From an uncultured Sphingomonas sp. (GTDB lineage Bacteria > Pseudomonadota > Alphaproteobacteria > Sphingomonadales > Sphingomonadaceae): DNA of 64,000 bases. Positions 1 through 8,643 of this stretch are shown here, one piece after another (positions within the stretch are counted from its first letter, which is position 1; each line of letters begins with the position of its first letter). The notes beneath the pieces were generated by a model, which was not told the origin of the DNA, did not search any database, and worked only from the letters and a program-made list of their open reading frames with translations. The stretch lies in the NCBI RefSeq assembly GCF_913774285.1, contig NZ_CAJYHX010000032.1, positions 1 through 64,000 of the forward strand. Reading direction: 5' to 3'. Both the position numbers and the translations under genes were made by a program.

Positions 1-2
1 AT

Positions 3-671
3 CGGGTGGAGTTCTGGGCGACCGCCGAGGACCGGCTGAACCGCGAACTGGCGATCACCAAGACGCTGCGCACCCCTGTCAATTTCATCGTGCATACCCT
101 GCAGGAGGTGAACGATGGGCTGGCGCATGGGCGCTATTTCTTCATGGACGTCGCCCGCGACGGCATCGCGCTGTACGAGAGCGAACCCACCGAACTGCAT
201 CAGCCCAAGCCGAAGACGCCTCCGCAGGCGTTGGCAATGGCGCGAGAGTATTTTCAGGAGTGGCTGCCAAGCGCAGGTGAGTTCTTTGGTTCCGCCAAAC
301 ACTCGATTGAGCAGGGATGGCTTAAAAAGGCAGCCTTCGACCTACATCAGGCGACAGAACGCCTCTACCACTGCGTGCTGCTGGTCTGCACCTTCTACAC
401 CCCGCATGTTCACAATCTGGGTTTCCTGCGCACGCAGGCTGAACGCATCGACCCGCGTTTGGTCGACGCGTGGCCGCGTGACCAGCGGATCGACCGTTCG
501 CGGTTCGAGAAGTTGAAGGAAGCCTATGTGAAGGCGCGCTATTCGAAGCACTACCGGATCAGCGCCGAAGAACTGGCGTGGCTGGCGGAACGCGTCGAGG
601 TGCTGGGGCAGGCGGTGCAGGTGATCTGCGAAGAGCGCATTGCCGCGCTGGAGCGTGCCACTGCCGCATGA
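3..671 (+). CDS. MNT-HEPN type protein, 5' end outside the window
   Basis: This is the C-terminal part of what looks like a fused nucleotidyltransferase (MNT) and HEPN protein. The reading frame is open to the window edge, so the true start and the catalytic GS-x10-DxD nucleotidyltransferase motif would lie upstream. The first ~60 residues (around 'FIVHTLQEVNDGLAHGRYFF') fit the end of an MNT domain. Residues ~75-210 form a helical HEPN domain with an R/K-rich segment 'KARYSKHYRI' resembling the HEPN R-x(3-6)-H motif. MNT and HEPN proteins usually act as toxin-antitoxin pairs in which the MNT partner modifies or silences a HEPN ribonuclease; single-chain versions are known but poorly characterised. 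Family assignment is fairly safe, function is inference. Confidence 0.7.
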   Translation, partial: RVEFWATAEDRLNRELAITKTLRTPVNFIVHTLQEVNDGLAHGRYFFMDVARDGIALYESEPTELHQPKPKTPPQALAMAREYFQEWLPSAGEFFGSAKHSIEQGWLKKAAFDLHQATERLYHCVLLVCTFYTPHVHNLGFLRTQAERIDPRLVDAWPRDQRIDRSRFEKLKEAYVKARYSKHYRISAEELAWLAERVEVLGQAVQVICEERIAALERATAA

Positions 672-744
672 TGGCGCCAGTCGCTGGACAGGTTGGTAAG
701 CCGCACCTAGAGGGCACGCCCCTTTTCACACGGAGAACACGTCC

Positions 745-1020
745 ATGAACAATGCCGATCTCGCCGACCGCGTTTCCGAAGTGCATGGCCTCACCAAGGC
801 CGACGCGCGCAATCTGGTCGACGGCATTTTTGCCGCCATTACCGAGGCGGCAGCGGCCGGCGAGGAAGTGTCGCTGAACGGCTTCGGCAAGTTCAAGGTC
901 AAGGAAAGCGCCGCGCGTGAAGGTCGCAATCCTTCGACCGGCGCGGCGATTCAGATTGCGGCGTCGAAGAAGCTCGCCTTCACGCCTGCCAAGGCCGTGA
1001 AGGACAAGCTCAACGGCTGA
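745..1020 (+). CDS. HU-family histone-like DNA-binding protein
   Basis: A 91-residue protein of normal HU length, starting 'MNNADLADRV'. It has the N-terminal dimerising helices and the conserved 'GFGKFKV' strand leading into the beta-arm with 'GRNPSTGAAIQIAAS', ending in 'FTPAKAVKDKL'. HU dimers bend and compact DNA non-specifically and assist replication and recombination. The ATG at 745 is preceded by GGAG at 732-735. The stop overlaps the next ATG (TGATG at 1018-1022), so translation was once coupled to the YbaK-like gene now broken downstream. Identification is secure; which HU paralogue it is cannot be told. Confidence 0.95.
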   Translation: MNNADLADRVSEVHGLTKADARNLVDGIFAAITEAAAAGEEVSLNGFGKFKVKESAAREGRNPSTGAAIQIAASKKLAFTPAKAVKDKLNG

Positions 1021-1130
1021 TGGGGATCGAGGCCGTCCGCGCCTTTCTGGAGGCGTGGGCACCCGACATTCCGATCATCGAACAGGCTTCGAGCACCGCA
1101 ACGGTGCTCAAAGCTGCCGCAACGCTTGCT
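1020..1130 (+). pseudogene. 5' stub of a YbaK/EbsC-family aminoacyl-tRNA deacylase
   Basis: The first ~37 codons, 'MGIEAVRAFLEAWAPDIPII' followed by 'STATVLKAAATL', match the N-terminus of YbaK/EbsC (Cys-tRNA(Pro) deacylase-like) proteins, which run to ~155 residues. After about base 1130 the frame continues as arginine-rich sequence with no family resemblance, so only the 5' end survives. The start is coupled to the HU stop codon. The 217 bases from 1131 to 1347 hold no gene I can recognise. The break probably marks the edge of an insertion or deletion that brought in the traD/traA remnants. Confidence 0.75.
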
Positions 1131-1347
1131 CCCGGCCGGGGAGGTCCAGCAGCCGACAGGCCATCCGGTTGGGGGCGTCTGTCCGTTCGGATTGCCGAGC
1201 GCTTGCTGAATCTATTGCGACGTTTCGCTACGCCCGTTCGACAGCGTGTATCCCGGGGCCGGATCGCGCACCGCATCAGCGCGGATCACGGCCGAGCGGC
1301 TTGCGGATCTGGTGGGCGCAACCTGGGCCGATCTCTGTTCGCTACCT

Positions 1348-1620
1348 TCATAGTTCTGCGTCGCTGTCGGCGAATGCGCGCCGTCCGCGCCGTCGCCAGA
1401 GCGTTAGCGCGCGTTCGCGATCATCGCCCCGTAACGTCACGGCGGCTTCGACCATCAGCCCGAACAGGACCGCGCGATCGTCGTCGGTGAGTTCGACCAG
1501 CCCGGCTTTGGTAATCAAGCCGCCAAGTTCGATCAGCTGACGCGTTCGTTCGCGGCTGGAACGCGCGACCGTGAAGCTCGACGCCAGTCGCCGCCACGGA
1601 ATGGACGAGCAGCATCGCAA
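1348..1620 (-). CDS. traD: TraD-like conjugal transfer protein, 5' end probably altered
   Basis: The core 'RERTRQLIELGGLITKAGLV' followed by a short acidic stretch and 'RRRGRRAFADSD' is characteristic of the small (70-100 residue) TraD protein found opposite traA on Ti/sphingomonad-type conjugative elements. The only in-frame start is the ATG at 1620, giving 90 residues, but the first ~17 residues are antisense to the start of the truncated traA and are not family-like. The natural 5' end was probably lost when the traA relaxase region was deleted. Its role in transfer is poorly defined; here it is most likely a non-functional remnant. Confidence 0.65.
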   Translation of the reverse strand: MRCCSSIPWRRLASSFTVARSSRERTRQLIELGGLITKAGLVELTDDDRAVLFGLMVEAAVTLRGDDRERALTLWRRRGRRAFADSDAEL

Positions 1621-3643
1621 GCTGGCGCTAGCGCGCGCCGAGATGCGCGGGCTGGTTCTGTCGAGCGAACAGCGCAGCGCCTTTGATCACGTCACCAGCG
1701 GCAAGGATCTGGGCGTGGTTATCGGCTATGCCGGCACCGGCAAATCGGCGATGCTTGGCGTTGCCCGCGAAGCATGGGAGAGCGCCGGCTACCAAGTGCA
1801 GGGGCTGGCGCTGTCCGGGATCGCCGCCGAGAATCTCGAAAGCGGCTCGGGCATCACGTCGCGCACCATCGCCAGCATCGAACATCAATGGGGACAGGGT
1901 CGTGAACTACTGACCGACAGGTCGATCCTGGTGATCGACGAAGCCGGCATGATCGGCACGCGCCAGATGGAGCGGGTGATCGCCGAAGCCGAGAAGCGCC
2001 ACGCCCAAGTGGTGCTCGTCGGCGACCCCGAGCAGTTGCAGGCGATCGAAGCGGGGGCGGCGTTCCGCTCGATTGCCGAGCGGCATGGTGCAATCGAGAT
2101 CACCGACATTCGCCGACAGCGCGAGGACTGGCAGCGGCTTGCGACGCGGCAGCTCGCCACCAGCCGCACGGCCGAGGCGCTGGAGGCCTATGCCCAGGCC
2201 GGCATGGTCATCGTCTCGGAGACGCGAGTCGAGGCCAGATTGGCGGTAATCGCGCGTTGGGATCGCGAGCGGATCGCTGATCCGGCGGTCTCGCGCATGA
2301 TTCTCACCCACACCAACGAAGAATGCGATGAACTGAATGCGCTGGCACGGGACGCGATGAAACGCCGTGGGTCGTTAGACGCTGATATTGCTGTCGAAAC
2401 CGCCCGCGGAGAACGCTTGTTCGCGGCCGGCGACAGGGTCATGTTCCTGCGCAACGAACGCAGCCTCGGTGTGAAGAATGGCAGTCTCGGCACCCTCGAA
2501 CAGGTCGATCACGCCCGCATGGCTGTGCGGCTCGACGATGGACGCCAAGTCGCTTTCGACCACAAGAACTATGGCGACCTTACCCATGGCTATGCCGCCA
2601 CGATCCACAAGGCGCAGGGTGTTACCGTCGACCGTGTCCATGTGCTGGCGACGCCGGGGCTCGACCGGCACGCTGCCTATGTCGCGCTGTCGCGGCACCG
2701 CGATGCGGTGCAGCTGCATTATGGCCGCGACGACTTCGCCGACCAAGGCAAGCTTGCCCGCGCCCTGTCGCGCGACCGGCCGAAGGACAATGCCCTCGAC
2801 TATGATGCCGCTGCCGAGCGTTTCGCCGCGCGGCGCGGCGTCGAACGGTCGCGCATCCTCGATACGCTCGCCAAGGAGCCACTCGCCGAACCCGAGCGCA
2901 GCGCGCCTCCACCAGCACGGCGTCGCGGCATGTTCGACGGTTTGCGGCTGTCTATCCCCGAGCCCGAACGTGCGCCAACCAAGCTGCGCTTCGACGGGCT
3001 CAAACTATCGGTGCCGGCGGCTGCGCCGGAGGCATCCGCGACGCAGAAGCTGGAGCGAGTGGTCGAAGGCTATGCCCGTGCCGTGCAGGATGCAGGCCGC
3101 ATGACTGGCCAGGGCCGTGCCCCGCTCGAAGTTCAGAAGGCGGCGCTTGCGCGCACCGCCGAGGCGGTCAACGCGCTGCAACCCCGCGGCGCCCACGATC
3201 TCGATATGGCGTTTGAGCGGACGCCGGGGCTGATCAGCGAAGCCGCCAATGGTCGCACCGCCAATGCTATTCGCCAGATGCAGCTGGAGGCGGAGGTTCG
3301 TGCCAATCCCGAGCTGCGCGCTGACCGATTTGTCCAGGCTTGGCAGCAGCTTCAAGCGCGCCGGGGCAAGCTGAGCGGGTGGGAGAATGAAGACAAGCGC
3401 GCCGGTGTCGAGAACGCCATGCGATCGATGGCGAAGGGGCTGGAGAAAGACCCGGCGCTAGGCGCCGCGCTCAGCCGCAGAGGCAGTCAGCTGCTCGGGC
3501 GGCAGTGGTCGCCTGAATGGGCGCCGGGCAGCCGGGATGGCGGTGTCAGCCGGGCGCTCGGCGACGATGCTCGCACGCGTTCGGTCATCCGCCAGCTCAC
3601 CTTCTCGATCGATCGCGATCGGGGCCTTGGGATTGGAATATAG
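1601..3643 (+). CDS. traA: TraA relaxase/helicase lacking its N-terminal relaxase domain
   Basis: This is the helicase part of a Ti-type TraA. Full TraA proteins have an N-terminal MobA/MobL relaxase (~350 residues: catalytic Tyr and histidine triad) followed by a RecD-like helicase. Here the protein starts directly before the helicase: Walker A 'GYAGTGKSAM' near residue 45, Walker B 'LVIDEAGM', 'VLVGDPEQLQAIEAG', and a C-terminal 'GYAATIHKAQG' UvrD/RecD motif with 'YVALSRHRD'. The C-terminus reaches a family-like 'DRGLGIGI' end. ATG 1601 was chosen; a GTG at 1571 is also in frame. Without the relaxase it could not nick oriT, so transfer by this copy alone is not expected. DUF6118 begins 2 bp after the stop. 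Confidence 0.85.
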   Translation: MDEQHRKLALARAEMRGLVLSSEQRSAFDHVTSGKDLGVVIGYAGTGKSAMLGVAREAWESAGYQVQGLALSGIAAENLESGSGITSRTIASIEHQWGQGRELLTDRSILVIDEAGMIGTRQMERVIAEAEKRHAQVVLVGDPEQLQAIEAGAAFRSIAERHGAIEITDIRRQREDWQRLATRQLATSRTAEALEAYAQAGMVIVSETRVEARLAVIARWDRERIADPAVSRMILTHTNEECDELNALARDAMKRRGSLDADIAVETARGERLFAAGDRVMFLRNERSLGVKNGSLGTLEQVDHARMAVRLDDGRQVAFDHKNYGDLTHGYAATIHKAQGVTVDRVHVLATPGLDRHAAYVALSRHRDAVQLHYGRDDFADQGKLARALSRDRPKDNALDYDAAAERFAARRGVERSRILDTLAKEPLAEPERSAPPPARRRGMFDGLRLSIPEPERAPTKLRFDGLKLSVPAAAPEASATQKLERVVEGYARAVQDAGRMTGQGRAPLEVQKAALARTAEAVNALQPRGAHDLDMAFERTPGLISEAANGRTANAIRQMQLEAEVRANPELRADRFVQAWQQLQARRGKLSGWENEDKRAGVENAMRSMAKGLEKDPALGAALSRRGSQLLGRQWSPEWAPGSRDGGVSRALGDDARTRSVIRQLTFSIDRDRGLGIGI

Positions 3644-3644
3644 C

Positions 3645-4349
3645 ATGGGTATCCACGAACCTCCCGTAGAAGCGGACCAGACCGTCCAGGCGTTCAACGA
3701 CATCTCGCGCAAGCTCGCCGGGCTGACCGCTGCGATTGACGGCTTTGCGGCCCGACAGCAGGAATTGCAGGCGCGAGATTACGGCCCAGACCTGGAGAAG
3801 ATCCGCGACGGCTACGACAAGGTATGTGGCGCGATTAACACTCTCGCGAAGCGCCCGGCGATGACGTTGACGCCGCAGGACATCGCCAAGCAAATCGAAT
3901 CGGCTGGCGCGCCGGGGCGTGCGGACGATCATCGCGCTTGGACCGGCGCCAGCCATGCCCTGAGCAGCACAGTGCAAGAGCTGAAAGGGATGGTCGCGTC
4001 GGCCCATTCCGCGGAGACCCAGCAACTGTGGATCGCGGGCGCAGCCGCTTTGGCACTGTTGGTGGGCTTCGCGTTTGGCACTGTCGTTCCATCGGTAATT
4101 GCTCAGCTCGCGCCAGAGGGCTGGCATTGGCCAGAGGAACAGGCTGCAGCAGTTCTGAGGCGCACACCTTGGGACGCGGGCGTTAGGCTCATGCAGGTCG
4201 CGAACCCGCAGCAGGCGCGTGCGCTGGCCGAGGCAGCGCGGATTTCGAAGGATAATGCTGACGTTCTTGAAGGGTGCCGGAAACGCGCAGAGCAGTTCAG
4301 AGTCACGGTAAAGTGCTCAATAGCTATTTCCGACGCTAGGCTCGATTGA
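3645..4349 (+). CDS. DUF6118-family membrane protein of conjugative elements
   Basis: A 234-residue protein beginning 'MGIHEPPVEADQTVQAFNDI', one base after the traA stop (TAG 3641-3643). The N-terminal ~130 residues are helical and charged, probably coiled coil. One transmembrane segment around residues 127-150 ('WIAGAAALALLVGFAFGTVV') is followed by a ~85-residue C-terminal part. DUF6118 proteins occur immediately after traA on sphingomonad plasmids and integrative elements; their role is unknown. An alternative upstream start (3537) would overlap traA by over 100 bp and is not favoured. Confidence 0.75.
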   Translation: MGIHEPPVEADQTVQAFNDISRKLAGLTAAIDGFAARQQELQARDYGPDLEKIRDGYDKVCGAINTLAKRPAMTLTPQDIAKQIESAGAPGRADDHRAWTGASHALSSTVQELKGMVASAHSAETQQLWIAGAAALALLVGFAFGTVVPSVIAQLAPEGWHWPEEQAAAVLRRTPWDAGVRLMQVANPQQARALAEAARISKDNADVLEGCRKRAEQFRVTVKCSIAISDARLD

Positions 4350-4360
4350 AGATTTCCCTT

Positions 4361-4566
4361 CGTTGCCGCCAGTTAGAAAAGGCACATTCCGCCGCAAGAT
4401 AGAAATGGCACAAACGCCGTTGGCAGCGGGGGCTGCGTGGAGCCCTCCAAACAGCGCAGCGCTGCCCCCGCTGATGCCCCACACTCCCGGCTCCTGGCCC
4501 CGGACCCGCTGCGCACGCAGCGGGTCCGGTCACACCGGCTCAACTGCCTGCGCTCGTGCTATCGGG
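4361..4566 (+). repeat. Left-end repeat, copy 1, with long hairpin
   Basis: About 200 bp repeated at 6741-6947 and 12998-13205. After the terminal boxes it contains complementary G- and C-rich blocks (around 4425-4435 and 4463-4473) and then a perfect inverted repeat at 4500-4529 (CCGGACCCGCTGCG, 2-nt loop, complement). The tail holds GCTCGTGCTATCGGGTA. The hairpins could be a terminator guarding the element from outside transcription, or part of the transposition end. From 4567 to 5135 I see only dispersed short repeats (for example at 4598-4616) and no gene. Confidence 0.75.
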
Positions 4567-5135
4567 TAGAGGGTCGATGGCAGCTTCGGGAGAGAAAGCG
4601 GACCGGCAGCTCGCGCCCACTTGTGGACATGTGCGCATCGCAGCTAAATTGCCGCCACCCCGACAACGCGCTGCGGGCGGCGGTGCTGAAAAGTTAAACC
4701 TCCGGGGTTGAAATGGCGACTGGCGGGGTTTTCGCACGCGCACTTACGATCGGAGAAAGTAGCGCCTCGGAGGACCGCTCAATGTCCGACTTCCACCATT
4801 TTCAGCCGCTCAGCGCCCCGCGCGCGCCAGGGGGTGCCGGCCCGCTTCGGAGGAAAAAGCAGCCGGTCTGCTCCCGCCCCGATAGCGGTAATCAGCTCGT
4901 CTGAGCATGATTCCAGGACCGGTCATTTGGAACGCCAGTGCGAGTCCGGTTTCCCATCTCCGGCAGCAAGTAGGGGGATACCACAAGTCGGAGAGGGTTC
5001 TGAGGAAGGATTTCGGCAAGGATCAAGGTGGCATTCTCACCTTGCGCCTCCCGCTTTAGCCCGTCCTTTGCAGATGGATTGCCACGACATCGTAAGTCTT
5101 GCCTCGCACGGAGGGATGTGAGACTCTATCGCACA

Positions 5136-5675
5136 ATGGGACCGGTTTTTGCTTTGATCGTTCAGGCGGTAGTTGCCGCGCAGGGGTGCCAATACGATCG
5201 GGCGGCGCTTTTGGCGCTGGATCAAGATGCTTTCGATCAAGATCTGACAGGTGGGTGGCGCAAGCTCGAGATTGAAGGCTGCGAAGCTGAGGCCGCCGAC
5301 CTTTTGCGCGACTGGCGTATGGCGCATAAAGTGAAAGACTACTTGCTGGTGTGGCATGAAGGGCAGTTACGGGCCGACCTCAACCAAACCGCCGCAGCCA
5401 TCTCCCTGTTTCGGCAATCCTACAAGCCCGCGAAAGAAGACCAGGGCATGGGCTGGAACCTGTATGTTGACGGCACGATCGCCTTTCTGAAGGGGAATCG
5501 CGCAGCTTTTCATGTGGCCAAAGCCAAACTTGCGGCACTACCCCGCCCGGCGAATTTTACCATGGAAGATCCAGACGGCAAACCGGTGTCGGTCAAATGG
5601 CCGCTAAATATGAACGTGTTTGAGAGCCTCGAGCGCCGCTGGGGGCGGCCTTACAAGATCGCCTATAACTGTTGA
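5136..5675 (+). CDS. Hypothetical secreted protein, cargo of module A
   Basis: A 179-residue protein from the ATG at 5136. The N-terminus 'MGPVFALIVQAVVAAQGCQY' looks like a short signal sequence ending before the mature domain. The mature part 'LLALDQDAFDQDLTGGWR' is followed by helical repeats with alternating Leu/Ala, 'HEGQLRADLNQTAAAISLFR' and 'WNLYVDGTIAFLKGNRAAF', resembling a tetratricopeptide-like pair. I recall similar unnamed sphingomonad proteins but no function. A GTG at 5118 is in frame but only two bases from GGAGGG (5110-5115), and the ATG at 5136 is rather far from it, so the start is uncertain. Its place between transposon ends suggests passenger status. Confidence 0.6.
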   Translation: MGPVFALIVQAVVAAQGCQYDRAALLALDQDAFDQDLTGGWRKLEIEGCEAEAADLLRDWRMAHKVKDYLLVWHEGQLRADLNQTAAAISLFRQSYKPAKEDQGMGWNLYVDGTIAFLKGNRAAFHVAKAKLAALPRPANFTMEDPDGKPVSVKWPLNMNVFESLERRWGRPYKIAYNC

Positions 5676-5751
5676 CGCGCAAGCGCAGCATACGGATTTA
5701 GGATTTGCAGTAACCTGTTTTCGAGACACCATCCTTTTTGGGGCAACCTGA

Positions 5752-6619
5752 GCATTGTGGCGCAAGAGGTAAGAGGGGAGGAAGGTGTTAGCCTCTTCGA
5801 TGGAGGATATGCCTTCAAGCCGCATCGCTTTGACGAGGCGGTTCTGGAGCGTGCTGTTGACCCGCTCGACCCGCCCCTTGGCCTGAGGCGAGTTGGCGCA
5901 GATGATCTCGACGCCTAGCTTGTCGAGCGCGCGGCCGAGGTGCGACATGCCGTCGCTGTCGGCCGTCGCGCGGTTGTTCCGAAAGGCGCTGTGCTTGTCC
6001 GAATAGAAGGCGATCGGCTTGCCGTGCTTCTCAAGATAGGTCCGTGTCGCCTGCAGGTAGGAGAGGGCGCTCTCGCTTTCCGCCATATCGAGGTGCATCA
6101 GCTCGCTGGTGGCATCGTCGATATAGACCAGCAGGCTGCAGCGTGGGCCGCGACCATCGAACCAGTCATGATCCGAGCCGTCGACCTGGATGAGCTCGCC
6201 GCGGCGCTCGCGCCGGTTGCGGGTCTGGTGGAGCCTGGCGCGCTTGGCGGGCTTGGCCTTCCAGAGGCCGGCGCCGATCATCAGCTGCCGCAGCGTCTCG
6301 TGCGACAGCGTAATGCGTGGCGCTCGGCCAGATACTCGACCGCCAGCGTCGGGCCGAAATCGGCATAGCGCTCGCGGACGATGCCGAGGATCTGGTCGCG
6401 GTAGGTTTCGCTCAACCGGCGGTTGCTCGGCCGACCGCGCTTTGGGGATATCAGGCCAGCAGCGCCGTCAGCGCGGAACCGGTCGAGCAGCCGGTACACC
6501 TGGCGCCGGCATAGCCTGAGCAGCTCGCCGGCCTCGTTTGCGGTGATCTCGCCGCGCTCGACGCGCTGCAGCGTTTCGTACCGTGACAACTCGCTCCGGC
6601 TCATCGCGACCACCGTCAT
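5752..6619 (-). pseudogene. ISNCY-type transposase, frameshifted and C-terminally truncated
   Basis: Nearly identical to the first ~290 residues of the intact transposase at 16504-17922. The 5' part (6619 to ~6281) carries the helix-turn-helix start 'MSRSELSRYETLQRVERGEI'. A 1-bp deletion near 6313 (GCGTGG where the intact copy has GCCGTGG) breaks the frame. The remainder (6281 to ~5752) keeps the DDE core 'QVDGSDHDWF' and 'FYSDKHSAFRNN' and ends after 'LLRHNAQ'. The last ~180 residues are absent and replaced by unrelated sequence from about 5751 leftwards. It cannot make a full enzyme but could be mobilised in trans by the module C transposase if its ends still work (inference). Confidence 0.9.
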
Positions 6620-6722
6620 CAGCGTGCCCCCAATTGCTCGGGCGGCATGCCACTCGGAAGGCGCCGACCAGAGATTGTGACATCTCTATCTGGCGGATGA
6701 GTGACATTTGTACGTTGCGCTT
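6620..6722 (-). repeat. Right-end repeat, copy 1
   Basis: Sequence upstream of the transposase, shared almost base for base with 12885-12983 and 17923-18028. Reading inward from the tip it has AAATGTCAC then AGATGTCAC separated by CCGCC...AGATAG, mirroring the left-end layout. The outer tip reads CTTAAA here against CTTACA in the other two copies. Confidence 0.75.
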
Positions 6723-6740
6723 AAACCCTTAAACAGCCAA

Positions 6741-6947
6741 TGTTGTCGCCAGTTAGAAAAGGCACATTCCGCCGCAAGATAGAAATGGCACAAATGCCGT
6801 TGGCAGCGGGGGCTGCGTGGAGCCCTCCACCCAGCGCAGCGGTCCCCCCGCTGATGCCCCAACCTCCCGGCTCCTGTCCCCGGACCCGCTGCGCACGCAG
6901 CGGGTCCGGTCACACCACTTTGCGGCACTGCTCGTGCTATCGGGTAT
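6741..6947 (+). repeat. Left-end repeat, copy 2
   Basis: Starts TGTTGTCGCC and keeps both terminal boxes and the perfect 14-bp stem hairpin at 6880-6909. It ends at GCTCGTGCTATCGGGTA like copy 1. The 207 bases from 6948 to 7154 contain a variant of the dispersed GCGGACAGGCAGCTC repeat (6970-6990) and the leader of the next gene. Confidence 0.75.
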
Positions 6948-7154
6948 TGCGCCGGCGGTCGCTTCGACCAGAAAATGCGGACAGGCAGCTCCCGTCCCAA
7001 ACCCGGTCATCAGATGATAGCTTCGGCCTCTCGAAAGCGGTCGTTCAGCGCGAAATTTCCCTTTTCCACGCTTCCAAGCAACTGTTTGTCGAGGCTATGC
7101 TACGCAGCCCTTGCCTCACCAGTGCGAGGGCGCAACAATACAAAATAACTAATT

Positions 7155-8102
7155 ATGTTGGGGGCTTTTTTGCGTATTGCCATGCTCGCATCATTGGTCG
7201 CACTGGCGCCAACGGCCAGTCTCCAAGCGCAGGTTCCAGCTCGGCAAGGCGCCTCACCCGATAATCGCTCGATTTCCAGCATCGAGCATACGGTTACCAT
7301 ATTGCCGGCTCAACAATCAGCCCCAACGCCATTTCAGAGTTTTAAAGGCATTATCTTACTCAAGGTAAAGATAAACGGTCGGGACGGATGGGCCATGCTC
7401 GACAACGGTTTCGGGCATACCGTGATCGACCTCGATTTTGCCAAGGTTGCGGGCCTAAAGATCGGGCCTATCGTAGGTACTATTGATCTTGGGCCTGCAT
7501 CCGCCCCCGAACGGCTTATAGAAGGCATGAAGATTGATGTGCCTGGTCAGCTCATATTGTCTGGGATGGGCCTGTCAGTAGACCTGAAATCCTTTTCAAA
7601 TACCGTAGGGCATCCGATTGATGCTGTCATCGGAGGGGACTATCTTGACAAGCTTTCATTTCTGGTTGCCTCCAGTAACAATACGCTTATTTTTGCCAAG
7701 AATGGTGACATAATTCCCAAGGGGAAGGCTGCAATTATTCCGCTGCAAAAAGGCGCGCAATTAGCGGCGGAGGTTAACGGCAAGTCGGTAAATCTGGCGA
7801 TCGACTTGGGTTTCAATGGCGTCGTACAGCTAAAGAAAGAAGTGTGGGAAAGGGTAATTTCATCCAAAGTTTCAACGGTCGATGGCATGACAAGCTCTGC
7901 TGATGGAGTCCTGCGCCCGAGTCGGTCCGTGAAAGATGCTACGTTAAAAGTCGGTGGGATTAGCGCTGACGGCGTTGGAGTGGCTGTTGGCGATCGAATT
8001 GCTACGAGCGCAGACGGACTCTTGGGGACAGGCTTTCTAACTAAGTTCGACTTTATTCTGGATGTTGGGGCTAATCGTCTTGTTGCAATCCCTTTTGGCT
8101 GA
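7155..8102 (+). CDS. Secreted retropepsin-like aspartic protease family protein
   Basis: A 315-residue protein with a probable signal peptide ('MLGAFLRIAMLASLVALA', cleavage near 'LQAQ'). It carries two retropepsin-like halves: 'WAMLDNGFGHTVIDL' near residue 77 and 'LAIDLGFNGVVQL' near residue 215, each followed by the family's hydrophobic-glycine strand ('AVIGGDYL', 'GLLGTGFL'). The canonical active-site D-T/S-G appears as D-N-G and D-L-G, so proteolytic activity is doubtful. Substrate unknown. The gene is visibly more AT-rich than the chromosomal part of the window, in keeping with transfer. There is no clear ribosome-binding site before ATG 7155; Met10 (7182) is an alternative start. The 226 bases after it hold no recognisable gene. 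Confidence 0.75.
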   Translation: MLGAFLRIAMLASLVALAPTASLQAQVPARQGASPDNRSISSIEHTVTILPAQQSAPTPFQSFKGIILLKVKINGRDGWAMLDNGFGHTVIDLDFAKVAGLKIGPIVGTIDLGPASAPERLIEGMKIDVPGQLILSGMGLSVDLKSFSNTVGHPIDAVIGGDYLDKLSFLVASSNNTLIFAKNGDIIPKGKAAIIPLQKGAQLAAEVNGKSVNLAIDLGFNGVVQLKKEVWERVISSKVSTVDGMTSSADGVLRPSRSVKDATLKVGGISADGVGVAVGDRIATSADGLLGTGFLTKFDFILDVGANRLVAIPFG

Positions 8103-8328
8103 TTGCGCACAGGCCAATTGATCAACCGCTAAACTCCTAAAATACCGTCCTTTTGGCGAAAGCCAGCGGTACTCGGCGATGTCAGCTAACCGCATCCGAT
8201 TGCACCAAAGCCGACGGACGGCTCTCAACCCACCTCAAGACATTCGGCGCCGTGGCTCGGCAGTTTCGGGGAATGGCCGGATGGGTGGCGAACCTACAGG
8301 CCGCTTGTCCCCGGTTTTTCGTCATTGA

Positions 8329-8643
8329 TCACCTGGAAGTGGCCTGAATGGAGTGCGCGGCAGCGCCAAGTTGCTCGCTCAAAACGTCCCGCGGGGTTCG
8401 ATATTCAAGGCACTTTCGCGGCGTTTCGTTGAGCCGATCGACCATGCTTTGCAGGTGGCGGTCCGATATCGCCGAGATGTCGGTGTCGAACGGCAGGAAG
8501 CGCCGGATGCGGCCGTTGGTGTTCTCGACGCTGCCCTTCTGCCACGGCGCCGAGGGCTGGCAGAAATAGGAGACGATGTTTAGGGCGCTGGCGAGCCTCG
8601 GATATCTCGCAAACTCGGTCCCACGATCGAACGTGATGGAGCG
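8329..8643 (-). pseudogene. IS30-family transposase, C-terminal fragment
   Basis: The frame encodes 'RSITFDRGTEFARYPRL', 'SAPWQKGSVENTNGRIRRFL' and 'LNETPRKCLEYRTPRDVL', the last third of an IS30-family DDE transposase, including the second Asp (FDRG) and the catalytic Glu (SVENTNG). The first ~200 residues are missing: sequence upstream of ~8643 switches abruptly to the AraC-type gene. The fragment is inactive. Confidence 0.9.

Larger units (their letters stand above)
4361..6722. mobile_element. Module A: ISNCY-type transposon unit with one cargo gene
   Basis: First of three same-orientation modules. It opens with the shared ~200-bp left end (4361-4566), carries one cargo gene (5136-5675), and closes with a decayed transposase (5752-6619, minus strand) and the shared right end (6620-6722). 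Read inward, both tips start near TGT/CGT and carry two spaced boxes: AAAAGGCAC and AAATGGCAC on the left, AAATGTCAC and AGATGTCAC on the right. The right tip differs slightly from modules B and C (CTTAAA rather than CTTACA). No target-site duplication is visible. The boundaries are inferred from repeats within the window. Confidence 0.6.

Noticed and set aside
1020..1490. A 156-codon ORF as a full gene
   Set aside because: Only the first ~37 codons match YbaK; the rest is arginine-rich and unlike any family, so it is a truncated stub reading into foreign sequence.
8153..8347. Small ORF of 64 codons between the retropepsin gene and the IS30 remnant
   Set aside because: No ribosome-binding site, no domain, and the sequence runs through a repeat-like stretch.
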